A stretch of DNA of 64,000 bases from an uncultured Chitinophagaceae bacterium. Lineage in GTDB: Bacteria > Bacteroidota > Bacteroidia > Chitinophagales > Chitinophagaceae. The stretch spans positions 124,001 to 188,000 of the forward strand of contig CALCII010000013.1 of NCBI GenBank assembly GCA_937907395.1, given 5' to 3'. This document shows, piece by piece, positions 27,054 to 34,728 of this stretch (its first letter is position 1; every line of letters starts with the position of its first letter). Position numbers and translations under genes: made by a program. The notes below the pieces were generated by a model. That model was not told the origin of the DNA, did not search any database, and worked only from the letters and a program-made list of their open reading frames with translations.

Positions 27054-27104
27054 TTTGAATATAAATTAAAATTATTTCGTCAATTTTGTGTCAAATCGTT
27101 TGAC
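27054..27104 (+). promoter_or_regulatory. Promoter and palindromic operator of the CBASS operon
   Basis: TTTG (27054-27057) and CAATTTTG (27081-27088, one mismatch to TAnnTTTG) form a weak promoter with a 23-base spacer. The 15-base palindrome GTCAAATCGTTTGAC (27090-27104) sits exactly over the expected transcription start, a place where a repressor would block initiation. The S24-type regulator at the end of this operon is a candidate binder. Confidence 0.5.
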
Positions 27105-27115
27105 GGACAAAAAAA

Positions 27116-27997
27116 ATGACACAAATGCAGGATAAAGGAATATTGGATTTACGGAATTTACCGAATGATGAGTTTGAAGAATTATGGAAGCGAATCGTTC
27201 TACCGGACAATATAAAGACCCAGCTACAGGCACAGGTTCTTCTTGAACTTACCCTTCGTACACAAATTACATCAAAAGCCGCAGTTCCATTGCATGGAAT
27301 AATTCTTTTAGTCGGCCCTCCCGGGACCGGAAAAACATCGATTGCGAAAGGTGTTGCGTCAGCTGCTGTTTCTGCGCTGAATAACGCCAAAGTAAAATTC
27401 ATCGAGGTTGAACCACACAATTTAAGTAGTTCGGCTCTTGGCAAAAGCCAAAGAGAAATAAGAAGATTTTTAGAAGATGTTATAACGGAACACGCAAAGC
27501 AGGGACCGCTCATTGTTTTATTAGATGAAGTTGAAACTCTTGTTTCGGACAGAAGCAAAATGAGTATGGAGGCTAACCCTGTTGATGTACACCGTGCTAC
27601 AGATGCTATGCTGGCCGGACTTGATAATTTGGCTGCAAGATTTCCTCAACTGCTATTTATTGCTACCAGTAATTTTGAAGGGGCACTTGACCCTGCCTTT
27701 ATCTCACGGGCTGATTTAGTCTTGAGAATTGATAAACCTACCCGTGAAGCATGTGAAGAAATATTAAAAGATACACTGACGGCTTTTTCTGAGAAATGGA
27801 AAGAAATAAAAAAATTAATGACAGATCCAAAATTTCAAAAAGTGGTTGAAGAAGCTGAAGGATTAGACGGGAGACAGATAAGAAAAGCTGTAATAGGCGC
27901 ACTTACATTAAGTATTGACACCGTCTTAAACCCTAACTTATTAACCAATCAAATGTTATTAAAGTCATTGAAACAAGCCAAAACAATAAAATTATGA
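27116..27997 (+). CDS. cap6: CBASS TRIP13/Pch2-like AAA+ ATPase (Cap6)
   Basis: A 293-residue AAA+ ATPase with Walker A GPPGTGKT (67-74), Walker B IVLLDEVE (D137, E138) and the sensor ATSNFEGALDPAFISRADL, closely following the Pch2/TRIP13 pattern. In type III CBASS this remodeller pulls on the HORMA protein to shut off the CD-NTase. It is the first gene of a tight operon and overlaps the next gene by 4 bases. Confidence 0.88.
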   Translation: MTQMQDKGILDLRNLPNDEFEELWKRIVLPDNIKTQLQAQVLLELTLRTQITSKAAVPLHGIILLVGPPGTGKTSIAKGVASAAVSALNNAKVKFIEVEPHNLSSSALGKSQREIRRFLEDVITEHAKQGPLIVLLDEVETLVSDRSKMSMEANPVDVHRATDAMLAGLDNLAARFPQLLFIATSNFEGALDPAFISRADLVLRIDKPTREACEEILKDTLTAFSEKWKEIKKLMTDPKFQKVVEEAEGLDGRQIRKAVIGALTLSIDTVLNPNLLTNQMLLKSLKQAKTIKL

Positions 27998-28461
27998 GTG
28001 TAGTTGCAAGAAGATTTGCAGCCAGCCCTGCAAGAATACCATCAACAACCTGGCAAACAATTGCAAATATAATAGCTGCTGAATCTGATGAAGTTGAGAA
28101 GGACTTAAATGACATTGCTGGAATTGCTGCGTCCTTAATTGCTGACGAGACACCGCTTAACGATGCGATAACGATAGTAGGTAATGGGCCACGGCTAAGA
28201 GTCTATTGCTTGTATGGAGATGATGCAATCGGCGATGAGGCTAATGAAACTTCCTTATCGTGGAAGCCTTTTGAAGGGGAATGGAAAATTTACTTCCCGG
28301 TTCACCAAGCGGATTACGATTGGGTAACAAAGGCATTAAAGGAAAAAAATAGCCGGTTCAAAACCTATAAGACCGGCGACCAAATTGAGGAAGAAAAAAG
28401 TGAGGAAAACAGAAGTGATGGTTTAACACAATTAACAATAAATACAAATAAATTAAAATAG
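27994..28461 (+). CDS. Unknown protein between Cap6 and HORMA genes
   Basis: A 155-residue protein I do not recognise. It is mostly soluble, with VYCLYGDDAIG and SWKPFEGEWKIYFPVHQADYDWV in the middle and an acidic, serine/asparagine-rich tail. It overlaps the ATPase gene by 4 bases and precedes the HORMA gene by one. That place suggests a second HORMA-like or adaptor subunit (some type III CBASS loci carry two HORMA proteins), but the sequence alone does not prove this. Confidence 0.6.
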   Translation: MSVVARRFAASPARIPSTTWQTIANIIAAESDEVEKDLNDIAGIAASLIADETPLNDAITIVGNGPRLRVYCLYGDDAIGDEANETSLSWKPFEGEWKIYFPVHQADYDWVTKALKEKNSRFKTYKTGDQIEEEKSEENRSDGLTQLTINTNKLK

Positions 28462-28462
28462 A

Positions 28463-28966
28463 ATGGCCAGTACAGTAACGGTATATACCTATGCCCACAG
28501 TGTTGCTTACGTAACTGAAAAAATGCTTAGCTCAATCAAACAAATCATCCGTGATGTTGGATTGGATCCATCGAAGTTTGCAAGCAATTTTAATGTCTAC
28601 GATGTCGGTGTAAGAACCTGGCTTGAATCAAAGCATTTAAAGCAGGCTGTACTGGAAGTAGCTAACGCATCGGGGTCTTTGGTTACACGTTGCGACTTTT
28701 CCATTGATTATAGTTATTCAAGTGGTGAAGGCTCAATGTGGGTTGATACGGATGCAATAAAATATTCGATTACAAAGTTGGGGGTCCTTCCAAGCTCCTG
28801 TACATATAGGGTTATTTTAAGTGTAGCTCCCGGGGCGCCACATGTGGATGGCTGGAGTGATTGTGAATTTCTATCAACTGCTGGATTCGTGAAACAAAGT
28901 TTAGGAACAACAATAGGAACAAATTCAATCGGTACACAAGCCGGTTATTGGAGGAAAGCATCATGA
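28463..28966 (+). CDS. cap7: CBASS HORMA-domain protein (Cap7)
   Basis: A 167-residue bacterial HORMA protein. It shows the family-typical start VYTYAHSVAYVTEKMLSSIK, TWLESKHLKQAVLEV, DFSIDYSYSSGEGSMWVDTD and a C-terminal safety-belt part ending TIGTNSIGTQAGYW. In type III CBASS it senses infection through peptide binding, then binds and activates the CD-NTase. It overlaps the nucleotidyltransferase gene by 4 bases. Confidence 0.85.
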   Translation: MASTVTVYTYAHSVAYVTEKMLSSIKQIIRDVGLDPSKFASNFNVYDVGVRTWLESKHLKQAVLEVANASGSLVTRCDFSIDYSYSSGEGSMWVDTDAIKYSITKLGVLPSSCTYRVILSVAPGAPHVDGWSDCEFLSTAGFVKQSLGTTIGTNSIGTQAGYWRKAS

Positions 28967-29844
28967 TAACGACAAATGAAGCGTTTAAAAAATTTAAGTC
29001 ACGTCTCGAATTGAGAGATGCAGAGCAAAAAGATGCAAGCAGGTTACAGAAAGAAATCCGAGAGCATATTGGTAACAATTTTTCAGTGAAAACTGATTTT
29101 CTTACTGGTTCTTATGGTCGTCATACGAAGACAAGGCCATTAAAAGATGTTGATATTTTCTTCGTGCTCGATAAAGAAAAGGAAAAAAAATATTTGACAG
29201 ATCCATTATTGGTTTTAACAGATTTTAAAAAGTGCCTCGTAAAAAAATACGGTGAATCGAAAGTTTCAATTGGCAGAAGGTCCGTTGGAATTGATATTGC
29301 ATTAGGCACGACCGATGAAGATAAAGTATTAAGTATCGATGCTGTTCCGGCATTTGAAGTCAGTAATTATTATCAAATCCCCGATAATGTACTTGTTGAT
29401 TGGGTTAAAACAGATCCGCAAATACATGCCGAAAAAGCAACACAGGGAAACAAAGCCTTTGATGGTGAATGGAAACCTATGGTAAAGATGATTAAGAAGT
29501 GGAATGAAACACAGGGTAAGCCAATAAAGCCATCCTTCTTAATTGAAGTAATGGCTCTGCAGATTTTGTATCCTCCTTTCTCCGGCGGCTATGTGTATGA
29601 ATTAAAAAGTTTTTTTGCGACAGCTTTTGACAGAATAAGTGAGACATGGAATGACCCGGCAGGATTAGGTTCGCCTGTGTCCGACCAAATGGATTCATCA
29701 AGAATAACTTTGGCAAGACAGAAATTATCTGAGGCAGGGAAATATATTGACCAGGCAATATTATTAGAGAAGCAGGGAAACCAAGGGGGCGCTCTTCGTA
29801 TTTGGAGGGATAATATTTTTGGTGACATGTTTCCTCTCTCATAG
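28963..29844 (+). CDS. CBASS CD-NTase (cyclic oligonucleotide synthase)
   Basis: A 293-residue nucleotidyltransferase with the motif GSYGRHTKTRPLKDVDIFF (GS at 49-50, Asp62 and Asp64) and the third acidic residue in SIDAVPAFE (D126). It would make the cyclic signal that switches on the effector. HORMA-linked enzymes are mostly of the C/D clades. The ATG at 28963 overlaps the HORMA stop and follows GGAGGAAAG, so it is preferred over the TTG at 28948. Confidence 0.88.
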   Translation: MITTNEAFKKFKSRLELRDAEQKDASRLQKEIREHIGNNFSVKTDFLTGSYGRHTKTRPLKDVDIFFVLDKEKEKKYLTDPLLVLTDFKKCLVKKYGESKVSIGRRSVGIDIALGTTDEDKVLSIDAVPAFEVSNYYQIPDNVLVDWVKTDPQIHAEKATQGNKAFDGEWKPMVKMIKKWNETQGKPIKPSFLIEVMALQILYPPFSGGYVYELKSFFATAFDRISETWNDPAGLGSPVSDQMDSSRITLARQKLSEAGKYIDQAILLEKQGNQGGALRIWRDNIFGDMFPLS

Positions 29845-29856
29845 AAGTTATAAAAA

Positions 29857-31344
29857 ATGGCTACAGTAAAAAGGAAAAATTCAAAGCCCGTCTTCTCACT
29901 TGTATCGCCACAAGCGATGGGAGGAATACATGGTGGTGACGGCTATTCTTATCAAGATCGATACATCGTTTGTAATATTCCAAAATGGATTTCTGACCCC
30001 ACGTTTGTCCGGCTTATGCCTGAAGGAACAGGCGATGTTGATGTTGTGTTCATACAAAATAGAAAGCATTTCTATGACCACATTCAGGTAAAAAATCATT
30101 TAGTAACGAACAGTGAATTTGCAGATGTGATTAAGACATTTTTACAAATTCATTCAGGTACGAAAAAAGTATATAGAACTTTTTATCTGGCCTGTCCGCA
30201 GGTAAGCGCCGATATAAGTACATTTTATAATAAACTAACCAGGTATAGGGATGCTCAAAAGCTGTATACGGGTTCAGACAAAAAGGCTTTAAAAACTACC
30301 GAAGCCGCATTAAAGGCCAGCCTTGCTAAATTAAAGCTTCAAAAATATTATTCTTTTACTGTCAATCACTTTGAGCTTGAAATTGGCAAATATGATTTTG
30401 GAGATACTATAATTTGTAAAAGGCAGTTTGTAAGTTACCTTAATGAGCATCCCAAGTATAAAGAAAAAGTATTTGAATTATTAAGCCCCGCCTACCCACA
30501 CTTAATTGAACAAATTGTTTCTAACAGAGGTAAAGTATTTACAGGTCAACTACTACATAAGCTTATTGATGAGGCAATTGCCGGGAAGAAAGCGGGTTTT
30601 AAAACTAATGTGATACATATTCATAATTGGGAAAAAGGAATATTTGAACCAAAGGCTAATATTACAATCGATTGGACAAAATATTTTGACCGCTCAATTA
30701 AAAAAGTTCCTGATTCAACACTTTGGGATGATGTTTTAGTTCCTGAAATAGTTGCTGCAAAAAATAAGCTGGCTAATAAAACGTCTGTCCGTCATATTAC
30801 TTTTCGAGGCAAATGTGCTTTGTCAACAGGAATATCGCTTGGCATGATTTTTCCAGAAATTGGTAATTGGACATTTGAGTTAATGCAACCACCATTAATT
30901 GATCCGTGGAGGTCGGATGCTGAAAAGAAATTAAAGTACAAGCCTATTTATTCAGAGATAAGCCCATCGACATTGGGTATAAAATCTAAAGGAGATGAAC
31001 TAGCTATCGTTTTTAATATAACTGGAAAAGCATTAAGTGATGTTGCAGGATTTTTTAAGAGTTCCGCAATGCCACTAAAGAAAATTATCACCATCCAGCC
31101 GGAAGCAATACCGGGAACCTTATCGATTAAAAACGATTCAGAAGCTGTAGCTTTGGCCAGTGCATCAAAAGACATAATAAAAAGGATGATCACTAAATAT
31201 AATTCAAAGAAGATTCATTTATTCTATTTTGGCCCATACGGATTAGCTGTTTTTTTAGGTCAAAAACTTACTTCAGTCGGTTCTATTCAGTTATATGAAT
31301 TTCAAGATCCAGGATACAAGCCCTCTTGTTTATTAAAATCCTGA
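29857..31344 (+). CDS. Cap4-like CBASS effector: nuclease plus SAVED domain
   Basis: A 495-residue two-domain effector. The N-terminal part (about 20-220) has the DUF4297-type PD-(D/E)XK pattern: GDGYSYQDRY, DVDVVF (D60, D62) and the HIQVKNH strand (Q77, K79). The C-terminal part (about 310-495) is a SAVED ligand-binding domain (ITFRGKCALSTGISLG, then HLFYFGPYGLAVFLGQKL and the GYKPSCLL end). On binding the cyclic oligonucleotide it should degrade double-stranded DNA. It starts 13 bases after the CD-NTase gene. Confidence 0.85.
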   Translation: MATVKRKNSKPVFSLVSPQAMGGIHGGDGYSYQDRYIVCNIPKWISDPTFVRLMPEGTGDVDVVFIQNRKHFYDHIQVKNHLVTNSEFADVIKTFLQIHSGTKKVYRTFYLACPQVSADISTFYNKLTRYRDAQKLYTGSDKKALKTTEAALKASLAKLKLQKYYSFTVNHFELEIGKYDFGDTIICKRQFVSYLNEHPKYKEKVFELLSPAYPHLIEQIVSNRGKVFTGQLLHKLIDEAIAGKKAGFKTNVIHIHNWEKGIFEPKANITIDWTKYFDRSIKKVPDSTLWDDVLVPEIVAAKNKLANKTSVRHITFRGKCALSTGISLGMIFPEIGNWTFELMQPPLIDPWRSDAEKKLKYKPIYSEISPSTLGIKSKGDELAIVFNITGKALSDVAGFFKSSAMPLKKIITIQPEAIPGTLSIKNDSEAVALASASKDIIKRMITKYNSKKIHLFYFGPYGLAVFLGQKLTSVGSIQLYEFQDPGYKPSCLLKS

Positions 31345-31347
31345 TTT

Positions 31348-31986
31348 ATGCATACCATTCAACAAAAGTTGCTAAGGCTTGCCGATACCTACAATATCGG
31401 TAATATGTCGTTAAGGGATGTGGCTAAAATTATTGATGTACCCCATCCGCAAATCGTTAAACATCACTTGGAGCAATTAGAGCGTAAGGAACTAATTGAA
31501 TGGGATAGAGAAAACAAAACCATTGTGAAAAGGACTACAGGTGTAGTCTCTAATTCTGATTTCAGTATAGTGCCGGTGTTGGGTTCTGCAAATTGTGGAC
31601 AGGCTGATATGTATGCTGATGAGAGAATTGAGGGTCATATCAAGGTATCCAGTCTGCTTTTAAAGAATAAGAAATCAGTTTTTGCAATTAAAGCTGTGGG
31701 TGCATCAATGAACAAGGCTAATATTGATGGAAGAAGTATTGAGGATGGAGACTATGTAATTATTGATGCAACAGATAAAAATATCTGCAGTAATGATTAT
31801 GTTCTATCTGTAATTGATGAAACGGCTAATATAAAAAAGATTATTATTGACAAGCAGTATAATCAAGTGTGTTTGATTTCAGAATCTACTAATGAGTATC
31901 CTCCAATTTACATAGATGAATCAGAGGCTACAAAATACTTCGTTAGCGGAAAAGTCATACAGGTTATAAAACATCCAGTTAATTAG
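31348..31986 (+). CDS. HTH-S24 LexA/UmuD-like autoprotease regulator in the CBASS operon
   Basis: A 212-residue protein. The N-terminal winged helix (about 1-55; MSLRDVAKIIDVPHPQIVKHHL) is followed by an S24 peptidase domain with cleavage site Cys83-Gly84 (the Cys-Gly bond as in UmuD), nucleophile Ser120 in VGASMNKAN and general base Lys163 in ETANIKK. It starts 4 bases after the effector gene, so it is co-transcribed. It probably represses the operon and is inactivated by self-cleavage upon DNA damage; the partner that triggers cleavage is not shown. Confidence 0.85.
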   Translation: MHTIQQKLLRLADTYNIGNMSLRDVAKIIDVPHPQIVKHHLEQLERKELIEWDRENKTIVKRTTGVVSNSDFSIVPVLGSANCGQADMYADERIEGHIKVSSLLLKNKKSVFAIKAVGASMNKANIDGRSIEDGDYVIIDATDKNICSNDYVLSVIDETANIKKIIIDKQYNQVCLISESTNEYPPIYIDESEATKYFVSGKVIQVIKHPVN

Positions 31987-32013
31987 TTTGCTTTTATAAG
32001 ACCACCAGATGAA

Positions 32014-32057
32014 GTGATACTCTAAGATGCTTTTATAAAAAGCGGAGGAGGTATCAC
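32014..32057 (+). terminator. Hairpin after the CBASS operon
   Basis: GTGATAC (32014-32020) pairs with GTATCAC (32051-32057) around an inner palindrome-like GCTTTTATAAAAAGC (32029-32043). It separates the operon from the convergent DUF1016 gene. GCTTTTATAA also occurs at 31990-31999. Confidence 0.5.
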
Positions 32058-32064
32058 AAAAAAA

Positions 32065-33168
32065 TTATCTCGTCTTTTCTTCTTCCACAATTCTCAACAA
32101 CTCTCGCTCACTTGGCAAATTCACCAAATACTTGCTAACAAATATTGACTGCGGCAAGCCCATAGTAGCATATTTTACTAATGCTTCATTTTTACCACTG
32201 CAAAGAACAATACCAATGGGCGGATTATCTCCAATATGACTTTCGTTTTCTTTGTAATAGTTCAGGTACATGTTCATTTGTCCGGCATCTGCATGATCAA
32301 ATTCGCCAATCTTGAGATCCAGCAACACATGACATTTGAGTATTCGGTGATAAAAGACGAGGTCAATACGATAATGCCTGTTATCGAAAGTGATACGGCG
32401 TTGTCGGTGTTCAAAACAAAAGCCCCGACCAAGTTCAAGCAGGAAGTACTGCAGGTTTGAGATGATGCGTTCTTCAAGCTTGCTTTCGGTGTAAGGGGTT
32501 CTGTCCTCCAGGCCGAGGAATTCAAGAAGGTATGTATTCCGGAATAGGGCCTCAGGCAAGCCGTCGGACTGTTTGTCAAACTCATTCAAGGGGGCAGATT
32601 TGTCAGTACTTAGCCCGGTCCTCTCCCACAACAGGCTTTCGATGGCCCGTTTTAAAGTCCTTACACTCCAGTTATTTCGGATGGCTTCTACTTCGTAAAA
32701 CCGTCTTTTAATTCCGTTTTCAGCCTTTAAAAGCTCAATAAAATGGGAGAAGCTGAGTTGGGTTATGAGGGTATTAAGATCAGGATCTTTGCCGTTGAAA
32801 GGGGCTGTTTCTGCGGACAGTGACCGCAGAAAGTCAGTTGATTGAAAATCAATCAAATATGATTTTGCGGACGATGTCCGCAAAATTTGAGGATAGGCCA
32901 AATAAAAGTCCTTACACAGATATAAATGCCTCTCCCGGATCGATTTTATCCCATTCTGAACCAGTCGTTCCGCAATGACTTTATAAAGTCTGGAGCCATA
33001 ATCCGCCCGGTCCTTGCCGGATTGTTCGTATTCCAGGATATAAAGACCGATGACCCAATTGCGTAGAGTAAGAGTGGTATTCACCTGCTTTTGTGCCTGT
33101 GAAAGAAAGTATTGATTGGTTTGTTGAATTGTATTGGTCAACTGTTCCAGATTTCTCACGGTATTCAT
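32065..33168 (-). CDS. DUF1016/YhcG-type PDDEXK nuclease-domain protein
   Basis: A 367-residue YhcG-family protein with an N-terminal DUF1016 helical domain and a C-terminal restriction-endonuclease-like domain: IDLVFYHRILKCHVLLDLKIGEFDHADAGQMNMYL (D...D-x-K and the QMN motif). Members are common in defence and mobile-element contexts and are linked to type I restriction-like loci, but function is not settled. It starts 18 bases after the integrase stop on the same strand, so the two are probably one transcript. Confidence 0.88.
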   Translation of the reverse strand: MNTVRNLEQLTNTIQQTNQYFLSQAQKQVNTTLTLRNWVIGLYILEYEQSGKDRADYGSRLYKVIAERLVQNGIKSIRERHLYLCKDFYLAYPQILRTSSAKSYLIDFQSTDFLRSLSAETAPFNGKDPDLNTLITQLSFSHFIELLKAENGIKRRFYEVEAIRNNWSVRTLKRAIESLLWERTGLSTDKSAPLNEFDKQSDGLPEALFRNTYLLEFLGLEDRTPYTESKLEERIISNLQYFLLELGRGFCFEHRQRRITFDNRHYRIDLVFYHRILKCHVLLDLKIGEFDHADAGQMNMYLNYYKENESHIGDNPPIGIVLCSGKNEALVKYATMGLPQSIFVSKYLVNLPSERELLRIVEEEKTR

Positions 33169-33186
33169 ACTGCTTCATTTTATGTT

Positions 33187-34479
33187 TTATAAGTCAGGGC
33201 GATTATCCCAAAGTTTTTTGATCATGTGTGCCTTTTGCACCTGGTCGGCTTTTATATAGCGGCGAAATGCCTTTTCGGTTTTATGCCCGCTAATGGCCAT
33301 AATAAGATTAGTAGGTGTCCCATCTAAATATTCGTTTGTGCAAAAACTTCGGCGACAGGTATGTGAAGTAACCCATGCATACTTGGGCTTGATTTCTTCA
33401 GTGACCTTGTTCCCCCGTTTGTGAGTTATCTTAATTTGTTCATCAATACCTGCCAACCTTGCTACTTCTTTGATATGATAATTGAGGTTGACATTGCTTA
33501 CCTGTGGCATTTGCATATTGTACTTGTCAATCAGGATTTTCTTTGCATCTTTTTTTAATGGCACGACAACCGTTGAGTGTGTTTTGGTTTGATTAACGTA
33601 TAACATACCATCTCTCACTTCCTCCGGTTTAATGTCTGAATAATCACTAAACCGAAAACCAGTGAGGCAACCTAATACAAACAAGTCACGGTATTTTTCT
33701 AACTGAGGCTGCTTGGATAAATCAAGATGGTATATGGCAGAGAGTTCTTTCCAACTTAGATATATGGCATCCACTTCTTCTTCCATTACTTTGAATGCAC
33801 CTAAATCCATAAAGGGGATAACCTTCTTCCGCATTCGGTCTCTTAGAAATGATTTCAAGTGTTTGATGGTTTTGCCGACACTGTTTGCTTTTAATCCTTT
33901 AATTAATTCCTTTCTCCGCACCTGCGGCATTTCATAAGTGAGATAGAATACAAAATCTTCGTAAAACTGTGCATCAAAAGAATCAAAAGTGATCGGTTCC
34001 TTTCTGTATTCTTCAAACAATCTCAGATGAGCCTTCATGGCATTAATGACATTGATGGTACATCTCTTTACTGAACCTTCTTTGCTTTTTGAATAATCAT
34101 CAATATTGCAGAATACATCCAATGATTTTTTTTCATCGCTCATTTGTTCAAGCACCCACTTGTCGTTCCGGTTGAAATTTTCCTTCAGGAATTTCATGGG
34201 GCAGGTATTTCTCCGCTTCAATGCATAGCTCACCATGTCTTCAGCCTTACGAAGCTTTTGAGTGAGAGATGTTTCGAGTATTTGCACGTCTCCGAATTCA
34301 GGGGGTAAATCTTTGGAGATTCTTCCTGTTTTTTTGTTCCAGTATTGAAATGGAATACTGATGCCAGTGCTTAATACTACACGCTTGTCAGCAGAATGGC
34401 AGTATTGCAACGAGACGGGTGTAACACCATTTTTGTTTACCTTTGCCTTTCGGGCAATGAGCTTAATTGGATAACGCAT
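33187..34479 (-). CDS. Tyrosine recombinase (integrase) of the mobile element
   Basis: A 430-residue tyrosine recombinase of the phage_int_SAM_5 type common on Bacteroidota elements. The catalytic set is visible: R276 in LTGFRFSDYSD, K299 in NQTKTH, H373 and R376 in SHTCRRS, H399 in SGHKTEK and Tyr408 in FRRYIK. It would insert and excise the island. It lies at the right edge, transcribed leftwards. Inverted repeats in its upstream region may be operators or arm-type sites. Confidence 0.92.
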   Translation of the reverse strand: MRYPIKLIARKAKVNKNGVTPVSLQYCHSADKRVVLSTGISIPFQYWNKKTGRISKDLPPEFGDVQILETSLTQKLRKAEDMVSYALKRRNTCPMKFLKENFNRNDKWVLEQMSDEKKSLDVFCNIDDYSKSKEGSVKRCTINVINAMKAHLRLFEEYRKEPITFDSFDAQFYEDFVFYLTYEMPQVRRKELIKGLKANSVGKTIKHLKSFLRDRMRKKVIPFMDLGAFKVMEEEVDAIYLSWKELSAIYHLDLSKQPQLEKYRDLFVLGCLTGFRFSDYSDIKPEEVRDGMLYVNQTKTHSTVVVPLKKDAKKILIDKYNMQMPQVSNVNLNYHIKEVARLAGIDEQIKITHKRGNKVTEEIKPKYAWVTSHTCRRSFCTNEYLDGTPTNLIMAISGHKTEKAFRRYIKADQVQKAHMIKKLWDNRPDL

Positions 34480-34582
34480 AGCTTGGTCTATTTTTAGGTC
34501 TATAAAAGTGTTACCAAGCTTAGTAAAGTTAGAATTGAAGTAAATGCTGAGATGTTTATAAATGTTTAAGAACCAGCATTTA
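34480..34582. promoter_or_regulatory. Integrase upstream region with two inverted repeats
   Basis: AGCTTGGT (34480-34487) and ACCAAGCT (34513-34520) are perfect complements, with the direct repeat GGTCTA twice between them. A second pair, TAAATGCTG (34541-34549) and CAGCATTTA (34574-34582), follows. They lie immediately ahead of the integrase start and probably hold its promoter plus operator or integrase-binding arm sites. No tRNA gene is present. Confidence 0.45.
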
Positions 34583-34613
34583 GTGTTAAGATAGATAAAG
34601 GAAAGTAAAGTTA

Positions 34614-34686
34614 TTTTTGCGAATCAGAACGGTCTTGAGCACCGTCCGGTCCGCAAAAAGCTTCAGAGAAATCTGAAGCTTTTTTG
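34614..34686. terminator. Double hairpin with bidirectional terminator
   Basis: AAAAAGCTTCAGA (34655-34667) and TCTGAAGCTTTTT (34672-34684) form a 13-bp stem with a GAAA loop, a good terminator for the leftward deacetylase gene. A preceding structure pairs TTTTTGCG (34614-34621) with CGCAAAAA (34652-34659), enclosing ACGGT/ACCGT (34629-34633, 34641-34645). Both use the A-run at 34655-34659, so they exclude each other. The element's right end probably lies near here. Confidence 0.6.
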
Positions 34687-34728
34687 TTTTGAGCAAGCCC
34701 GGGAATGCGTATGTTGAAACCTGATTGC

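Larger units (their letters stand above)
11598..34479. mobile_element. Integrative mobilisable element carrying defence systems (minimal extent)
   Basis: The span runs from the mobile-element style ssb to the integrase. It includes DUF932, radC, an oriT candidate, MobC, a MOBP relaxase, a coupling protein and a tyrosine integrase, plus cargo: caspase-like protease, Wadjet, CBASS and DUF1016. Absence of pore genes makes it mobilisable rather than conjugative. The right end is near 34480-34690. The left end is not found: the DUF262 pair and the cyclotransferase cassette (8134-11290) probably belong to it, and the metal genes might. No direct-repeat att pair was detected by eye. Confidence 0.65.

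Noticed and set aside
28948..28962. TTG start for the CD-NTase
   Set aside because: ATG at 28963 overlaps the HORMA stop, is preceded by GGAGGAAAG and gives the usual family N-terminus.
34614..34659. tRNA gene or tRNA 3' end as integration target
   Set aside because: A 5-bp stem with a 7-base loop (ACGGT/ACCGT) looks like a tRNA arm, but no T-loop, acceptor stem or CCA-type end can be built.
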